From contig JALSOU010000207.1 in NCBI GenBank assembly GCA_026986305.1, forward strand, positions 1-6,851: 6,851 nt of DNA, in the 5' to 3' direction. The number at the start of each line of letters is the position of its first letter. Position 1 is the stretch's first letter. The translations under genes were made by a program, and so were the position numbers. The DNA comes from Thermoplasmata archaeon (lineage in GTDB: Archaea; Thermoplasmatota; Thermoplasmata; WALJ01). Under the pieces are notes generated by a model. That model saw nothing but the letters and a program-made list of their open reading frames with translations. It ran no database searches and was not told where the DNA came from. Positions 6,049 through 6,851 of the stretch are shown piece by piece.

Positions 6049-6327
6049 TTAAGCAGGGGTTTCTAGGAGCTTTTCACCTGCCGATTTTATAGATACTCTT
6101 CTTGGGAAGTATCTGAGGATTATTATATCTCCAACAGCCTGCACCCATCTGTATGGTACATTCACAGGGAGAGAGTCCTCAACCAACAGTGGATTAGTAT
6201 CTCCTATGAATAGCCCATATATCTTCTGGGTATCTAGGTCTATGACTACATTATTGACATTACCCAGAAAGATGCCATCTGAGGTGTATACCTGCAGGCC
6301 GATGAGTTCCGATATTTCTTCCAGCAT
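6049..6327 (-). CDS. PRC-barrel domain protein (possible CdpB-like)
   Basis: This 92-residue protein is almost entirely one PRC-barrel. It opens with ISELIGLQVYTSDGIFLGNV (5-24), then VVIDLDTQKIYGLFIGDTNP (27-46) and VPYRWVQAVGDIIIL (57-71), the conserved run of archaeal stand-alone PRC-barrel proteins. Small proteins of this family in haloarchaea (CdpB1/CdpB2) take part in FtsZ-based cell division with SepF; assigning that role here is inference, since archaeal genomes usually carry several paralogues. The ATG at 6327 has AAGGAGG (6342-6336) eight bases upstream, and a TATA box lies about 45-50 bases upstream, so the start is secure. It is followed by endA in the same direction and preceded by the end of an insertion sequence. 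Confidence 0.9.
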   Translation of the reverse strand: MLEEISELIGLQVYTSDGIFLGNVNNVVIDLDTQKIYGLFIGDTNPLLVEDSLPVNVPYRWVQAVGDIIILRYFPRRVSIKSAGEKLLETPA

Positions 6328-6335
6328 GATTTTAG

Positions 6336-6342
6336 CCTCCTT
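6336..6342 (-). promoter_or_regulatory. Ribosome binding site of the PRC-barrel gene
   Basis: AAGGAGG on the minus strand lies eight bases before the ATG at 6327 and fixes the start of the PRC-barrel protein. Confidence 0.8.
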
Positions 6343-6366
6343 TGATTGTTCCCTTATTACACATCA

Positions 6367-6380
6367 TATCTATATAGTTT
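6367..6380 (-). promoter_or_regulatory. TATA box with BRE-like A-run for the PRC-barrel/endA operon
   Basis: Read leftward, AAAAACTATATAG combines an A-rich BRE-like element with a near-consensus archaeal box A. Transcription would start near 6350, leaving a leader of about 20-25 bases that holds the AAGGAGG site. The neighbouring insertion sequence ends only a few tens of bases upstream. Confidence 0.65.
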
Positions 6381-6423
6381 TTCCTCTTTGCTTCTAGTCT
6401 GTAGAGTATACTTATTTTTTCGC

Positions 6424-6851
6424 TTATTTAAACCCATCTCTTATTCCTCCTTTTTTGTTTTTCTCTGAAATTGAGAAAAAGAGTCCTAAGAGGGACTCTT
6501 CAGGGGCTTTTCGAAGAAAAGCCTCAGAAGGAGTTTCACCAATCTCAAGCCAGAGAGCACCATGAATCCTTTTATTATACCAATCCACAAATTCATGGAT
6601 ATTTTCAAATCTCCATCTGTGTCTGTCGTATTCAAGCCAGAATCTTTCCACCTTTCCGTTTGTCTGTGGGTTGTTCTTTCTTGAAGGAATGAATCTTATT
6701 CCATTTTCTTCTAAAAACAACTGAAACGATGATTTTCCACCTTTGTTTGAATAGAACTGAGAACCTCTGTCCGTGTTAACAGATTTTATGATTATTCTGT
6801 ATTGAGATGAATGTTCTATCGCTTTTTTGAATGTTTCAATGCTGTTTTCTG
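6424..6851 (-). CDS. DDE transposase, integrase core, C-terminal part
   Basis: The frame is open from the right edge to TAA at 6426-6424 (about 141 visible residues); a TTG at 6720 is internal, not the start. It contains the second catalytic Asp in VNTDRGSQFY (codon 6771-6769) and the Glu in NPQTNGKVERFW (codon 6648-6646), followed by the FVDWYNKRIHGAL block and TPSEAFLRK, as in IS481/IS3-type transposases with a retroviral-integrase fold. I count 40 residues between Asp and Glu, against 35 in the classical bacterial families; the extra length lies in an NKGGKSS loop. The first Asp and any N-terminal helix-turn-helix are outside the window. The C-terminal tail after APEES (LLGLFFSISEKNKKGG...) does not look like part of the conserved core. 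No frameshift or stop is seen in the visible part. Confidence 0.88.
   Translation of the reverse strand, partial: ENSIETFKKAIEHSSQYRIIIKSVNTDRGSQFYSNKGGKSSFQLFLEENGIRFIPSRKNNPQTNGKVERFWLEYDRHRWRFENIHEFVDWYNKRIHGALWLEIGETPSEAFLRKAPEESLLGLFFSISEKNKKGGIRDGFK
6479..6500 (-). repeat. Perfect 8-bp hairpin near the transposase 3' end
   Basis: AAGAGTCC (6479-6486) and GGACTCTT (6493-6500) form a perfect 8-bp stem with a six-base loop. On the transposase mRNA strand the stem is followed by TTTCTC, giving a terminator-like shape inside the coding sequence. Confidence 0.6.
6503..6525 (-). repeat. Second hairpin with a three-base loop in the transposase gene
   Basis: GGCTTTTC (6505-6512) and GAAAAGCC (6516-6523) form a perfect 8-bp stem around a three-base loop. 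On the plus strand, one wobble and one more pair extend it to 6503-6525. It sits immediately beside the hairpin at 6479-6500. Confidence 0.6.

Larger units (their letters stand above)
6400..6851 (-). mobile_element. Insertion sequence, IS481/IS3-like, 3' end only
   Basis: The segment holds the 3' part of a DDE transposase gene reading leftward; the rest of the element lies beyond the right edge. The outer boundary is an estimate: a TGTAGAGTATAC run starts at 6400, about 24 bases past the transposase stop, and ends beginning with TG are usual for this group. With the other end out of view, neither inverted repeats nor a target duplication can be confirmed, so the boundary could shift by tens of bases. 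Confidence 0.6.

Overview
The window looks like an AT-rich archaeal chromosome segment. The strongest evidence is a two-unit tRNA-splicing endonuclease (EndA), a short stand-alone PRC-barrel protein of the euryarchaeal type, TATA-like boxes about 25 bases upstream of starts, one gene that appears leaderless, and GGAGG/GGAGGTGA ribosome binding sites. A Thermoplasmata-type euryarchaeon (for example an Aciduliprofundum relative) would fit, but the sequence alone does not fix the genus.

Layout, left to right. (1) Bases 2-1950, + strand: the 3' part of a radical SAM/SPASM enzyme gene, joined by an ATGA overlap to an MFS exporter. Together they resemble the maturase and exporter end of a peptide-modification (RiPP) cassette whose beginning lies outside the window. 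(2) Bases 1951-2151: a TATA-like box and an apparently leaderless gene for a 52-residue two-helix membrane protein. (3) Bases 2152-2295: about 140 bases with no convincing gene. (4) Bases 2573-2296, - strand: a two-gene operon of very small membrane proteins (60 and 30 residues), each with a good Shine-Dalgarno. (5) Bases 2574-2751: a divergent promoter region with a perfect 11-bp inverted repeat whose two arms each carry a TATA-like core, one facing each way. (6) Bases 2752-5025, + strand: a long cytoplasmic coiled-coil protein followed in the same frame, after one TAG, by a roughly eight-helix membrane protein. (7) Bases 6327-5029, - strand: a PRC-barrel protein and endA, probably one operon, ending 3 bases from the convergent membrane-protein gene. 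(8) Bases about 6400-6851, - strand: the 3' end of an IS481/IS3-like insertion sequence, with DDE transposase running off the right edge.

How the genes fit together. EndA is housekeeping tRNA processing, and the PRC-barrel protein may belong to the archaeal CdpB-type cell-division family. The coiled-coil/membrane pair and the tiny membrane proteins diverge from one shared control region and could be co-regulated; none of these four is a family I recognise. The SPASM enzyme and exporter are the clearest accessory pathway, and the most likely place for an undescribed product, but the precursor peptide is not visible here.
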